Under the pieces are notes generated by a model. It had not been told where the DNA came from. It was given only the letters and a program-made list of their open reading frames with translations, and searched no databases. The translations under genes were made by a program, and so were the position numbers. A stretch of 64,000 nt of DNA from Bin80 sp965220935 (GTDB lineage: Bacteria > Bacteroidota > Rhodothermia > Rhodothermales > Bin80). Below, one piece after another: positions 19,748 to 27,244 of the stretch; within the stretch, counting starts at the first letter, position 1, and the number at the start of each line of letters is the position of its first letter. Where the stretch lies: the NCBI GenBank assembly GCA_965220935.1, contig OZ244857.1:744001-808000 (forward strand). The letters run 5' to 3'.

Positions 19748-20514
19748 TTGAAAATAGTTTGATCTTTTGCAGATTGCCCCTCTATAAGATACTCATTTGC
19801 TTTAATGAATGAGCGGAGCGTCACATCTGTGCTTTGTTGCATTTCGTCAATTGAGCCAGTCCAATGCATCCGCGTATTATGGATAAAGGCGACGTTATCG
19901 GCAATCGTAAGTACCGAGTGCATATCGTGGGTGACAACTACGCTGGTGATATCAAGGCGATTAGCCAAGTCTTTGATCAGATGGTTGATGGCATTTGATG
20001 TCTCGGGATCAAGTCCGCTGGTTGGCTCGTCATAAATGATATATCTGGGGCGCAGTGCAATCGCACGCGCCAGAGCGACGCGTTTTCGCATTCCTCCAGA
20101 TAACTCATCTGGTTTTTTTGAACCAATGTTGGATAGCTTCACAAGATCTAAGCACAGTTGTACTTCGCGCTGAATATCTTGGTCGGATTTACTGGTAAAG
20201 GTTCTAAGAGGGAATGCGATATTGTCAAATGCACTCATAGAATCAAATAGCGCGCCACCCTGAAAAAGCACTCCAAATTGTTTTCGCACCTCCCGAAGCT
20301 CTCTGTAAGAAATGTGTCCGATATCAATTTGATCAACGAGAATTCGTCCATGATCTGGGCGTAGTAACCCAATGATGTGCTTCATGAGGACGCTCTTCCC
20401 TGAACCACTTTGTCCAATGATCGCCTGCGTGCTCCCTTCTGAAATGTCAAGAGAAACCTCCTGTAATACAGCACGCCCAGAAAAAGATTTAGAGATGTTT
20501 TCTACTTGAATCAT
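19744..20514 (-). CDS. mlaF: MlaF-like ABC transporter ATPase
   Basis: 256 residues of a single nucleotide-binding domain: Walker A GQSGSGKS (34-41), Q-loop near FGVLFQGGALF, signature LSGGMRKR (137-144), Walker B IIYDEP (158-163), then TSGLDP and switch His in VVTHDM. The LFDSMSAFDNIAFPLR stretch and overall similarity place it with MlaF/Ttg2A. It powers the MCE lipid transporter with the adjacent permease (30 bases upstream) and MCE protein (4-base overlap downstream). It is cytoplasmic and peripheral to the inner membrane. Confidence 0.94.
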   Translation of the reverse strand: MIQVENISKSFSGRAVLQEVSLDISEGSTQAIIGQSGSGKSVLMKHIIGLLRPDHGRILVDQIDIGHISYRELREVRKQFGVLFQGGALFDSMSAFDNIAFPLRTFTSKSDQDIQREVQLCLDLVKLSNIGSKKPDELSGGMRKRVALARAIALRPRYIIYDEPTSGLDPETSNAINHLIKDLANRLDITSVVVTHDMHSVLTIADNVAFIHNTRMHWTGSIDEMQQSTDVTLRSFIKANEYLIEGQSAKDQTIFK

Positions 20515-20544
20515 ACATGCACAAAATATCGGATAAAACTGTGA

Positions 20545-21306
20545 CTATAACAATATGACAGCCAGAACTAGATCAGCGACTAAGATAAGCACACAGCTCA
20601 TAACGGCGGCGCGTGTTGTACTCCGACCAACGCCTTCAGCGCCGCCTTTGGTATAGTAACCGATGTAGCAGGAGACCGAAGTGATTAAAAATCCAAAGAC
20701 AAAAGATTTAATCAGCCCAAACCAAGGCCCAAATAAATCATAGTGTTCACGTGCGCCCAAAATAAATTCACCCGCAGTCACGACACCCGTTAATTCTGCG
20801 GCAAGAAGCCCTCCGACAATCCCAACCAGACATGCCGCGACATATAAGACGGGCACCATGACTATTCCAGCTAATACCCGTGGAACGATGAGGTATCCAA
20901 CCGAATTAAGCCCCATCGCCTCTATGGCATCGATTTGCTCGGTGACTCGCATTGTTCCAAGTTCTGCCGCTATTCGAGCTCCTACGCGCCCAGAAAGAAT
21001 AAATCCAGTAATGACAGCAGCAAGCTCCATGGTCAGCGAAGGGACGACGACTGCTCCAATAATCTTGGGCGGAATTAATGGTGAAATGAGTTGATAGGCG
21101 GTCTGAACGGTCGTCACTGCACCCGAAAATGCTGCCGCAAGTGCAACGATGGGAATTGAGTCAATTCCGATCCGAACCAATTGGGTTTGAAAATTCTCTC
21201 GATAGGTTCGCATTTCATGGAGCGACATAAATGCCGATGACATGAGAATCGTAAACCGACCAATATCAAATAATGGCTGCGTCAAGCGAAGCGCAAACGG
21301 TGGCAT
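20545..21306 (-). CDS. mlaE: MlaE-like ABC transporter permease
   Basis: 253 residues with five to six hydrophobic segments and the MlaE family core: ALAAAFSGAVTTVQTAYQ, VVPSLTMELAAVITGF, GRVGARIAAELGTMRVTEQI and IDAIEAMGLNSVGYLIVPR, then GYYTKGGAEGVGRSTT near the C-terminus. It is the inner-membrane subunit of the MCE/Mla phospholipid transporter and the first gene of the five-gene minus-strand operon. A 95-base intergenic region separates it from divergent radA, so both promoters must lie there. Confidence 0.94.
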   Translation of the reverse strand: MPPFALRLTQPLFDIGRFTILMSSAFMSLHEMRTYRENFQTQLVRIGIDSIPIVALAAAFSGAVTTVQTAYQLISPLIPPKIIGAVVVPSLTMELAAVITGFILSGRVGARIAAELGTMRVTEQIDAIEAMGLNSVGYLIVPRVLAGIVMVPVLYVAACLVGIVGGLLAAELTGVVTAGEFILGAREHYDLFGPWFGLIKSFVFGFLITSVSCYIGYYTKGGAEGVGRSTTRAAVMSCVLILVADLVLAVILL

Positions 21307-21401
21307 AAAGACTAAGTGGAATTTAACTCATTAAACAAATTTAATGATTCTTGTTTCTAATCTGATGTTGACCGCGTATATTTTAATGATTTGGTGATCA
21401 A

Positions 21402-22745
21402 ATGGCAAAATCAAAAACAAGGTTTTACTGTCAGGAATGTGGGTATTCTTCACCGAAATGGTTGGGAAAATGCCCAGGGTGTGATTTTTGGGATACTATG
21501 GTTGAGGAAACGATTTCGGATCAGAGGCCCATCACGGCTCCCGCCGCCATCGTGCAACCGATAGATGAGGTAGAAATTGGGGAGATGCCCCGTATTGTCA
21601 CTGGTTCTGAAGAATTGGATCGTCTGATGGGTGGGGGGATCATGAGGGGATCAATTATTTTGGTGGCAGGCGATCCTGGGATTGGTAAATCCACGATGAT
21701 GACCGAGCTGGGGCGCTACTTGGATCCGCTGACGATCCTGTATGTGTCGGGTGAAGAATCTGCGAGACAGGTCAAACTCCGCGCCCAGCGCCTTGGCGCC
21801 GCGACGCCTAATGTACTTCTTCTCTCTGAAACCAATATAGAATCAATTCTGAGAGCAATTGAAGATACAATTCCTGATGTCATTGTTATTGATTCTATCC
21901 AGACAATGTATAATCCAGTTGTATCAAGCGCGCCAGGAAGTATCAACCAGATTCGAGAGACCGCAGCCGCACTGATGCATTTGACCAAGAAAATGAATGC
22001 TGCGACATTTTTAGTTGGACATGTCACGCGCTCTGGTTCTATTGCAGGGCCAAGAGTTCTGGAGCATTTAGTTGATACCGTCCTCTACTTTGAGGGTGAT
22101 CGGAATCATGGATATCGGATTTTACGTGCCGTCAAAAACAGATTTGGCTCAACCAATGAAATCGGAGTATTTGAAATGACAAATTCTGGGCTTAAAGAGG
22201 TTTTGAACCCAAGTGAAATCTTTTTATCTGAACGTCAAAGTGGAGCGACGGGCTCATGTGTCATCTGTGCGATGGAAGGAACTCGATCATTATTAATTGA
22301 AGTTCAGGCTCTGGTAACAAGAACCTCTTATGGGACACCACAGCGAACATCAACTGGGTTTGATCCCAAACGATTACAACTATTGTTGGCTGTTCTTGAA
22401 AAGCGCGAAGGGTTAGAATTAAGCGGGCATGATGTGTTTTTAAATTTGGCTGGGGGGATGCGTGCAGAAGAACCCGCTGCAGATTTAGGGGTTGCCATTG
22501 CAATTGCCTCCTCATTGTATGATATTTCGGCTGAGCGGTGTGGTGTTCTTATTGGAGAGGTAGGGCTTGGAGGAGAGGTTCGGGGCGTGAGTCGACTGGA
22601 GATGCGGTTGGGGGAGTGCGCAAAGCTCGGCTTTGAATCGGCCATCGTTCCAAAGAGAAGTCTTCAAGGACTGACGTTTTCAGAGGGCATTCAAGTGGCT
22701 GGTGTTGATACGGTCAGTGAGGTTCTACACATGCTATTACCCTAA
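21402..22745 (+). CDS. radA: DNA repair protein RadA
   Basis: 447 residues, full length. The N-terminal zinc finger uses Cys10, Cys13, Cys24 and Cys27. Walker A is GDPGIGKST (90-98). The RadA-specific KNRFG motif is at 245-249, and the C-terminal Lon-protease-like domain includes DVFLNLAGGMRAEEPAADL and GEVGLGGEVRGVSRLE. RadA is a RecA-related branch-migration helicase acting in recombination and replication-fork repair. It is divergent from the Mla operon and followed 43 bases later by the ECF sigma gene, so read-through into the sigma cluster is possible. Confidence 0.97.
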   Translation: MAKSKTRFYCQECGYSSPKWLGKCPGCDFWDTMVEETISDQRPITAPAAIVQPIDEVEIGEMPRIVTGSEELDRLMGGGIMRGSIILVAGDPGIGKSTMMTELGRYLDPLTILYVSGEESARQVKLRAQRLGAATPNVLLLSETNIESILRAIEDTIPDVIVIDSIQTMYNPVVSSAPGSINQIRETAAALMHLTKKMNAATFLVGHVTRSGSIAGPRVLEHLVDTVLYFEGDRNHGYRILRAVKNRFGSTNEIGVFEMTNSGLKEVLNPSEIFLSERQSGATGSCVICAMEGTRSLLIEVQALVTRTSYGTPQRTSTGFDPKRLQLLLAVLEKREGLELSGHDVFLNLAGGMRAEEPAADLGVAIAIASSLYDISAERCGVLIGEVGLGGEVRGVSRLEMRLGECAKLGFESAIVPKRSLQGLTFSEGIQVAGVDTVSEVLHMLLP

Positions 22746-22788
22746 GATGGATGCAATAACCGAAGGCCGTGATTCGTTGATACCGTAA

Positions 22789-23433
22789 ATGGGAATTGAC
22801 CTCATGGATCAACATTTATCTGACGACCAACTGCTGGATGCCTATTCAAAAAAAGGCGATCATCTGGCGTTTCAACAATTAGTAGGTCGTCACAAAGATC
22901 GGGTCTACGGTTTTATTTTAGGGATGGTGCACGATACCGAGCTAGCAAATGATTTATTTCAAGATACCTTTGTGAAGGTGATTGATGTGATGCATCGCCG
23001 ACGAAGTGGTTATTCTCCTCAAGGAAGGTTTGTCGGTTGGATCTTGATGATCGCACGAAATGTTGTTTTTGATTATAAGCGAAGCCGTCACAAGTGGAAA
23101 GATGTTGCTGCAGATAATGAAGACTACTGGGCACAGCTTCCTGATGAAAGTCCTGCCCCTGACGATCTCTTGTACCACAAAGAAAGAAGCCAATGGTTAG
23201 ATGCTTGCATACAGTCGCTACCTCCTTCGCAGCGAGAGGTAGTGCTTTTGCGTCAGGATGCGGAACTCACCTTTCGAGAAATTTCGGAAATCACTGGGGT
23301 ATCCATCAATACCGCATTAGGACGTATGCGGTACGCTCTGATCAATCTCAGAACAATTATGGAGAAGCAATCTCAGCGCTATACTCCAAAGTCAAGTGAA
23401 TTAGAAAATAAGAGGGAATTGATACATGAGTAA
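22789..23433 (+). CDS. ECF RNA polymerase sigma factor
   Basis: 214 residues. Sigma region 2 (LAFQQLVGRHKDRVYGFILG, then ANDLFQDTFVKVID, then GWILMIARNVVFDYKRSR) is followed by region 4 (QSLPPSQREVVLLRQDAELT, then FREISEITGVSINTALGRMR), with nothing between except a linker, as in ECF sigma factors. It is a typical transcription initiator for an envelope stress or surface regulon. The next clear gene encodes a one-helix membrane protein that could be its anti-sigma factor. A second in-frame ATG lies five codons in. Its stop overlaps a small ORF. Confidence 0.94.
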   Translation: MGIDLMDQHLSDDQLLDAYSKKGDHLAFQQLVGRHKDRVYGFILGMVHDTELANDLFQDTFVKVIDVMHRRRSGYSPQGRFVGWILMIARNVVFDYKRSRHKWKDVAADNEDYWAQLPDESPAPDDLLYHKERSQWLDACIQSLPPSQREVVLLRQDAELTFREISEITGVSINTALGRMRYALINLRTIMEKQSQRYTPKSSELENKRELIHE

Positions 23434-23557
23434 CAACGCAAATATCTATTGGACGGATGCTAGGGTTCCCAGTGAAAATGTTCCTCACGCCCATTCTTAC
23501 GCCGAATTATGTAATCTGGGCATCGCCAGTTACATACACAAGATTCCATTGACTTAA
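23426..23557 (+). CDS. Possible 43-residue small protein
   Basis: An ATG overlapping the last eight bases of the sigma gene opens a 43-codon frame ending TAA at 23557, which fills most of the 174-base gap to the next gene. The product (MSNNANIYWTDARVPSENVP...) has no membrane segment and no recognised motif. The overlap would allow coupled translation. The frame could equally be chance or a degraded gene start. Confidence 0.25.
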   Translation: MSNNANIYWTDARVPSENVPHAHSYAELCNLGIASYIHKIPLT

Positions 23558-23607
23558 AATTTAATCAATGAAACGAGGATTGCTCACCTACAAAACAGTA
23601 CCAATCT

Positions 23608-24180
23608 ATGTCTAAAAAAAATAATTCTGAACCGAACAGAAAGCTCCTTCTGATTGAGTGTCTATACCGTGAGCAAGTTGATTCTCAAGAATTGTATGAA
23701 CTTCTCAGTGACCCAGAAAATCTGGAAGAATTTGAAGTATTGAAAAGAGTGAAGCATCAATTGGAGAATCGTGCATTTCGCCGAGAGGTATTAGCCCCAG
23801 AAGAGGTTATTGATCGCGTCTTATTGATTGCAAAACAAAAATCAAGACGCGCAAAACGCAGGTCAATTCTAAGTGTGCCAAGACTCGCGTTAATTGGCAG
23901 TATGACCACTGTGGCAGTGATTGCACTCGTCATGCTATTGCCGACGACTCAGAAAGACAATGATCTGCCGACTGATGCGACTCAAGTGTCCTCTCAATTA
24001 GAGTTACAATGGGATGATACCCAAGAACGTATTGAAATGCAACAGGCACTCAATATCGTACGTCAGAGAACAAGTCCCGATTTATGGGATGAATCCGAAG
24101 TGATCAGGTTAGACTCACTCTCAGATGATCTCACTTCAACTCGCACTGGAGTTCAGACCACTCGTTCAACACCTCAATAA
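23608..24180 (+). CDS. Putative membrane anti-sigma factor (single-pass)
   Basis: 190 residues. The N-terminal cytoplasmic region is charged and helical (about 1-85, with YREQVDSQELYELLSDPENL). A basic stretch (KSRRAKRR) and one transmembrane helix (about 95-113, LIGSMTTVAVIALVMLLP) follow, and then a short polar periplasmic tail. This topology, and its place right after an ECF sigma gene, match anti-sigma factors of that regulatory style, though I recognise no zinc or RseA-type motif. It is followed 12 bases later by an exported protein. The anti-sigma function is inference from context. Confidence 0.6.
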   Translation: MSKKNNSEPNRKLLLIECLYREQVDSQELYELLSDPENLEEFEVLKRVKHQLENRAFRREVLAPEEVIDRVLLIAKQKSRRAKRRSILSVPRLALIGSMTTVAVIALVMLLPTTQKDNDLPTDATQVSSQLELQWDDTQERIEMQQALNIVRQRTSPDLWDESEVIRLDSLSDDLTSTRTGVQTTRSTPQ

Positions 24181-24192
24181 TTACCTAAGAAT

Positions 24193-25029
24193 ATGGTATC
24201 TATATCACTACTTCGGCTCTCATCGTTGATCATCATTCTGGGATTGGTTACTTTGGGGGCATTCGCTCAGTCTATCCGCTTTGAGAGTACTGATGGCGTG
24301 CTGAAAGTGAACGGAAATGTTCTCCATATAGATGACATTCCCGTTGATATGAATCTGCAGAAAAGTCATTTCAGTGTTCAAATGATGGGTGCATTTCCGA
24401 TGCGTGTATCCATAAACGGGATGCATTATGAAATATGGAAGGATCGGATCACCAAGTCAACGCATATGGATGATGTTCATTTTCGGATTTTGATTGATCA
24501 AGATGGCACCTTGATGGCGGTTGAGTCTTCTGATGCAGGAGATGTTCTTGGATTGACTGATATGATGTCTGATCAGATCGAAAATTTCGTTTCAACGGCT
24601 ACCGAGCTAGGAACAATAGGCACATTAAATGATCCGACGGCTCTGATGGACTTTGGTCAGGGATCACTGCAACAACAGGTGAAGAGAGTGCTTGAATTAT
24701 CCAATTACTTCACCCATGTTCGGGATGCAAATCGTGAGTTGTTTGAGCTGCTCAGGGATGAATGGAGCAGAGAGTTAGAAGCGATTGAGATGGCCCGAAG
24801 CATTCATCATCTTGAACCAGGGATTGAGCGGGAGGAAGCCATTGAAGAGCTTGAGGAGAAACTAGATGAGATTTTTTCAATGAAACAGGCGAATCGCCAG
24901 ATGGAAATCCAACGCATAGAAGTAGAACTCAACAGGTTGCAGGATCGGCTCAGGGAAAGATCTGAGGCGAAGAAACGTCTAATTGATGCGAGGTTATCTG
25001 AGTTACTGGGTCATACTCGCACACCTTAG
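24193..25029 (+). CDS. Exported protein with C-terminal helical module (paralogue A)
   Basis: 278 residues with a signal peptide (LIIILGLVTLGAFAQS). An unrecognised beta-rich region (about 25-110) is followed by a long helical region. The last 85 or so residues (from about EAIEMARSIHHLEP) include the pattern LDEIF.MKQ, then L..RL.ER...K..I.ARLSELLG. They align with the C-terminus of the next gene's product. The protein is periplasmic by its signal. It is part of the sigma cluster. I know no family for it; a Spy/CpxP-like extracytoplasmic sensor or chaperone is one idea, based only on the helical, charged C-terminus and the context. Confidence 0.7.
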   Translation: MVSISLLRLSSLIIILGLVTLGAFAQSIRFESTDGVLKVNGNVLHIDDIPVDMNLQKSHFSVQMMGAFPMRVSINGMHYEIWKDRITKSTHMDDVHFRILIDQDGTLMAVESSDAGDVLGLTDMMSDQIENFVSTATELGTIGTLNDPTALMDFGQGSLQQQVKRVLELSNYFTHVRDANRELFELLRDEWSRELEAIEMARSIHHLEPGIEREEAIEELEEKLDEIFSMKQANRQMEIQRIEVELNRLQDRLRERSEAKKRLIDARLSELLGHTRTP

Positions 25030-25048
25030 TACACAAAAATGTCATACC

Positions 25049-25687
25049 ATGAAACAGAATTATTCTCTCATTATCGTCACATTCATCGCACTAGTCCTCG
25101 TTATTTCAGTACATGCTCAGCAGGCGGACTCGCTTAACATGTCACCTCATGTAGTGTTGAGCACACAAGGCGATACGATGATTGTGATTCACTCTGGTGG
25201 CCAACATATAGATGGACGGATTAGGCATGTAAACATTGACCGAGAGATTGTCATTAATGCCGATGGAGATACCACCATTGTTGACAGTATAGAGAGGCGA
25301 TCTCCACGAATGTGGGGTCGTCGGAATCGAGATAGGGGTCGGGGTCACCATACGGCTGAGAATCTCACGCGATTGAGGAGAAGACATCATGGTCGTCATT
25401 CACAGACCAGACAGCTTCATCTGATGGAGGATGAGGCTCGCCGTTTAGCCAGAGAAGCCCGTCAGGCTGGCCAAGATGCATATCCAGAAAAAGAGCAAAT
25501 GCTTCTTGATCAATTAGAAAAAATATTTAATTTCAAGCAGGAGATGACATCTGATGCATTAGCGCAGCAGCAGAAGGATTTAGAAGTGCAAACTCTGACG
25601 CTGGAGCAACGTCAGAAAAACAAGGAAGTGATCATCAATGATCGTTTAGATCAGCTTCTAGGCCGGGGATCGTCCTATAATTGGTGA
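25049..25687 (+). CDS. Exported protein with C-terminal helical module (paralogue B)
   Basis: 212 residues from the ATG before a signal peptide (MKQNYSLIIVTFIALVLVIS, cleaved near VHAQQ). The open frame continues upstream over the preceding gene's end, but that start is unlikely. A short beta-like region is followed by a very basic Arg/His/Gly stretch (about 85-125: RRNRDRGRGHHTAENLTRLR) and a helical C-terminus. The end has LEKIFNFKQ, then LTLEQRQKNKEVIINDRLDQ and LLG, matching paralogue A. The His/Arg-rich stretch might bind metal or nucleic acid, but this is speculation. It is the last gene of the sigma cluster, 19 bases after paralogue A. Confidence 0.7.
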   Translation: MKQNYSLIIVTFIALVLVISVHAQQADSLNMSPHVVLSTQGDTMIVIHSGGQHIDGRIRHVNIDREIVINADGDTTIVDSIERRSPRMWGRRNRDRGRGHHTAENLTRLRRRHHGRHSQTRQLHLMEDEARRLAREARQAGQDAYPEKEQMLLDQLEKIFNFKQEMTSDALAQQQKDLEVQTLTLEQRQKNKEVIINDRLDQLLGRGSSYNW

Positions 25688-26079
25688 TGCGCGCGGGTGT
25701 TTGTGTGTTAGAATAGTTCTACCATAGTTGACAAATCTCTGTGTGCCAACAAAAAAAGGTGCATGCCCCGATACATTAATTTAGTGAATCCAAATAATGG
25801 GAACAGTTTTTTCTGGGATGATCATTGGTGGTCTTGATTGATTACGGGTCATCCAGTAAGTGTGAGATATCCAAAACAGTTGCACACAGGCGATTCTGCC
25901 CGAGAGTCATCAATCTCATATGAAAGTTTGATGTTCAAATCAATTAGCACCCTTTAGTCTATAAATGGGTACAAGGGCCTATAAATATTCTTGAATTATT
26001 AATCATCTTTCTTAATTTTATAGAAAATTGAATAAATATTTGTTGTACGGTTAGCTTTTCCATTGACTTAAAATCATTG
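25688..26079. other. Intergenic region before apt
   Basis: About 390 bases that become very AT-rich toward apt (25,980-26,060). No RNA gene, terminator or repeat could be recognised. Confidence 0.3.
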
Positions 26080-26607
26080 ATGAATTCTGTTGAAGTTCTC
26101 CAGAGTGCACTTCAAACGGTTCCTAATTTTCCCAAACCAGGGATAAACTTTGTGGACATTACCCCGGTATTATCAGATAGTCACTTGCTCAGGAAGGCGG
26201 TTCGTGAATTATCTATACCATTCGTTCAAGGTAATATCACTAAGGTAATCGGGGTAGAGTCACGTGGATTTGTGATGGCGCCAATGATTGCTCTTGAATT
26301 GGGCGCAAGCTTTGTGCCAGTTCGGAAAGAGGGTAAGTTACCTCGTCAGACATACAGTGTGTCCTATGACCTAGAATATGGTACAGATACAATTGAAATG
26401 CACACTGACTCTATCAATCCCAATGATCGAGTCTTAGTTCATGATGATGTGTTAGCAACAGGTGGGACGTGCGCAGCTGTTGAAGATTTGGTTGATCAAA
26501 GTGGTGCGGAAATTGCTGGAATGACATTTTTAATTGAACTCATCAAGTTAGAGGGTAGAAAACGATTCAGATATCAAGACATGATCCATTCAGTCCTCAA
26601 GGTTTAG
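26080..26607 (+). CDS. apt: Adenine phosphoribosyltransferase
   Basis: 175 residues, normal for Apt, which converts adenine and PRPP to AMP in purine salvage. The start NFPKPGINFVDITPVLSD, then GVESRGFVMAPMIALELGAS and FVPVRKEGKLP are Apt hallmarks. The PRPP loop is VLVHDDVLATGGTCAA. ATG 26080 is preferred; a TTG codon directly before it is in frame. It is a stand-alone gene. A purine nucleoside phosphorylase later in the window could feed the same salvage route. Confidence 0.97.
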   Translation: MNSVEVLQSALQTVPNFPKPGINFVDITPVLSDSHLLRKAVRELSIPFVQGNITKVIGVESRGFVMAPMIALELGASFVPVRKEGKLPRQTYSVSYDLEYGTDTIEMHTDSINPNDRVLVHDDVLATGGTCAAVEDLVDQSGAEIAGMTFLIELIKLEGRKRFRYQDMIHSVLKV

Positions 26608-27244
26608 GTCATTGTATTGAGGGGTTATGAGTCCAACAAATTGAAGTCTCTAATGGGATATACCCCAAATTCAACCATTCATGAGTAATTCTCAGACCAA
26701 ATCGCTCCGTCATGAATATTATGGGATGAAGCCTCTGCCATCCGGTGAGATCCTGGGCACCTCCATATTGACTGCGGAGGATAATCTTCTACACAAGGCA
26801 TATTACGATCAACTTTTGTTAGCGATCTGGTAGCGCGCCGAGGCGGGTTTCTATCCAGTTGAACAATTCGTATTAACAAGTAATATAAAAGCTAGATACT
26901 TGATCTGTAAGGGACGTTGGAACATCCAGTTTTTTGTTGGAATTTAACACCCCAAAGATACGAAATCTTGGGGGATTCTGTCCCTACATTTTTATCATAA
27001 GATGAACGATTTTTAAGTTTTTTTCTGAAAAAGAGAAATACCACGTCTCAAGGGTCCTTCATACGCAGTCCAACAACCAAAACCACCGCATTTTCTTCAA
27101 AAATCGCCCTCAGGCCCCACTAATTTGGAGGTTTCGCAAGAAGCTCGCACTATAAAATGCCGAAGTCGGCTTTAAATTTTATTGTTTGTATCTTTAGTAA
27201 CTTATAAAACTCTTTATATGCACTTTACTGGGTTCCCACCATTA
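26608..27244. other. Intergenic region before the second giant gene
   Basis: About 640 bases. A 50-codon plus-strand frame at 26681-26833 (MSNSQTKSLRHEYYGMKPLP...) followed, in frame after the stop, by RAEAGFYPVEQFVL looks like debris of an unknown gene. A bulged hairpin lies at 26950-26973. The rest, up to the giant gene, is presumably promoter and leader. Confidence 0.35.
26950..26973. repeat. Bulged inverted repeat
   Basis: The arms CCCCAA(A)GAT and ATCTTGGGG enclose a 5-base loop, forming a 9-bp stem with one bulged A. No U-run follows immediately, so it is not a standard terminator. It could be an operator or an mRNA leader structure for the giant gene downstream. Confidence 0.45.

Noticed and set aside
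21307..21401. Bacteroidota-style promoter (TTG ... TA..TTTG-like) before radA
   Set aside because: Only a partial match, and it would lie too close to the start codon to be convincing.
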